A stretch of 24,216 nucleotides of DNA, taken from positions 1-24,216 of the forward strand of contig NZ_CALTTY010000019.1 in the NCBI RefSeq assembly GCF_943912385.1, given 5' to 3'. Numbering within the stretch: position 1 is the first letter of the stretch; every line of letters starts with the position of its first letter. Under the pieces are notes generated by a model, which worked only from the letters and a program-made list of their open reading frames with translations, ran no database searches and was not told the DNA's origin. This stretch comes from an uncultured Anaerococcus sp. (GTDB taxonomy: Bacteria > Bacillota > Clostridia > Tissierellales > Peptoniphilaceae). Shown in pieces: positions 24,054 to 24,216 of the stretch. A program made the translations under genes and the position numbers.

Positions 24054-24055
24054 AC
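24039..24055. promoter_or_regulatory. Operator 4 (repressor/Cro site) at the end of the Cro-like gene
   Basis: GTTCAAGATATATGAAC has perfect GTTCA/TGAAC arms and N7 spacing, like operator 3. The TGAA of its right arm contains the stop codon of the Cro-like gene. Confidence 0.55.
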
Positions 24056-24090
24056 AATAAAACAGTTTATATATTGTCAGTGATTGTTGA

Positions 24091-24216
24091 AATAAATATG
24101 ATCTGGAAAAGCTCTTGAAAGATGTATGGAAATTAAAAACAAAAAAAGATAGCTATGAACAAATAAGAAAGATTATCATTGAAAACGAAGAGTTTTTAGA
24201 TAGCCGCAACTTGAAG
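24091..24216 (+). CDS. Open frame running off the right edge (partial, uncertain)
   Basis: After TGA at 24088-24090 this frame stays open for 42 codons to the window end. It encodes a charged helical stretch (KYDLEKLLKDVWKLK, later IRKIIIENEEFLDSRN). No ATG is in frame; a TTG at 24115 after GGAAAAG is the best start, though the spacing is short. It may be the first gene after the Cro-like regulator or a decayed one. No family is recognised. Confidence 0.3.

Larger units (their letters stand above)
21697..24216. mobile_element. Integrated phage-like element, one end only
   Basis: From the ssrA-derived attachment site to the window edge: integrase (frameshifted), S24-type repressor, divergent Cro-like regulator and operators. 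This is the usual order for the lysogeny end of a temperate phage or a phage-derived island. The rest, with the intact ssrA, should lie to the right. No structural phage genes are visible, so prophage and integrative element cannot be told apart. Confidence 0.75.

Noticed and set aside
24098..24118. ATG at 24098 as the start of the next element gene
   Set aside because: The frame stops after six codons; the open frame alongside it is different.
1..24216. CRISPR array, insertion sequence or toxin-antitoxin pair
   Set aside because: No regularly spaced repeats, no transposase motifs, and no small gene pair other than the divergent repressor/Cro set.

Overview
The window is AT-rich chromosomal DNA from a low-GC Firmicute. 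Supporting signs are strong AGGAGG-type ribosome sites, frequent TTG and GTG starts, a long Bacillus/Clostridium-type SRP RNA, a class 1B PyrD/PyrK pair and the gene order dnaX-ybaB-recR. The mix (pyrBI with pyrKD, very AT-rich, compact, overlapping genes) suggests an anaerobic coccus of the Peptoniphilaceae/Anaerococcus type; that placement is inference.

Layout. 1-86: tail of an upstream reading frame and its terminator. 137-4148: a two-gene MacB-like ABC exporter (ATPase, then a two-FtsX-domain permease with a very long coiled coil), closed by a strong terminator. 4242-8832: a tightly overlapping five-gene run encoding a histidine phosphatase, a YhaO/SbcD-like nuclease, a YhaN/SbcC-like ATPase with a membrane hairpin, a second metallophosphoesterase and a CYTH protein. 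8837-14468: a complete pyrimidine operon from carbamoyl phosphate onward, pyrB-pyrI-pyrC-pyrF-pyrK-pyrD-pyrE, behind a consensus promoter with almost no leader, so without room for a PyrR attenuator. 14528-16909: a secreted glucosaminidase and a glycogen-branching-enzyme homologue that has lost all its catalytic residues.

16952-17869 (minus strand): a CbpB-like CBS protein (putative c-di-AMP receptor), then the SRP RNA and tRNA-Ser(GGA), which abut with no spacer. 17973-21560 (plus strand): dnaX, ybaB, recR and a solute-binding-like lipoprotein. dnaX carries an A7 slippery site followed directly by an out-of-frame stop, a candidate for making a short gamma form.

21697 to the right end is one end of an integrated phage-like element. 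It starts with a 19-bp copy of the 3' end of a tmRNA gene (ssrA), next to what looks like the old ssrA terminator. It carries a tyrosine integrase split by a -1 frameshift at an A8 run, an SOS-cleavable type repressor, a divergent Cro-like regulator, and four similar GTTCA-N7-TGAAC-type operators. The intact ssrA is predicted at the other end of the element, beyond the window.

The most noteworthy items are the catalytically dead branching enzyme, the ssrA attachment site, and the two A-run frameshift sites (dnaX and integrase). I did not find a convincing wholly new defence or mobile system inside the window.
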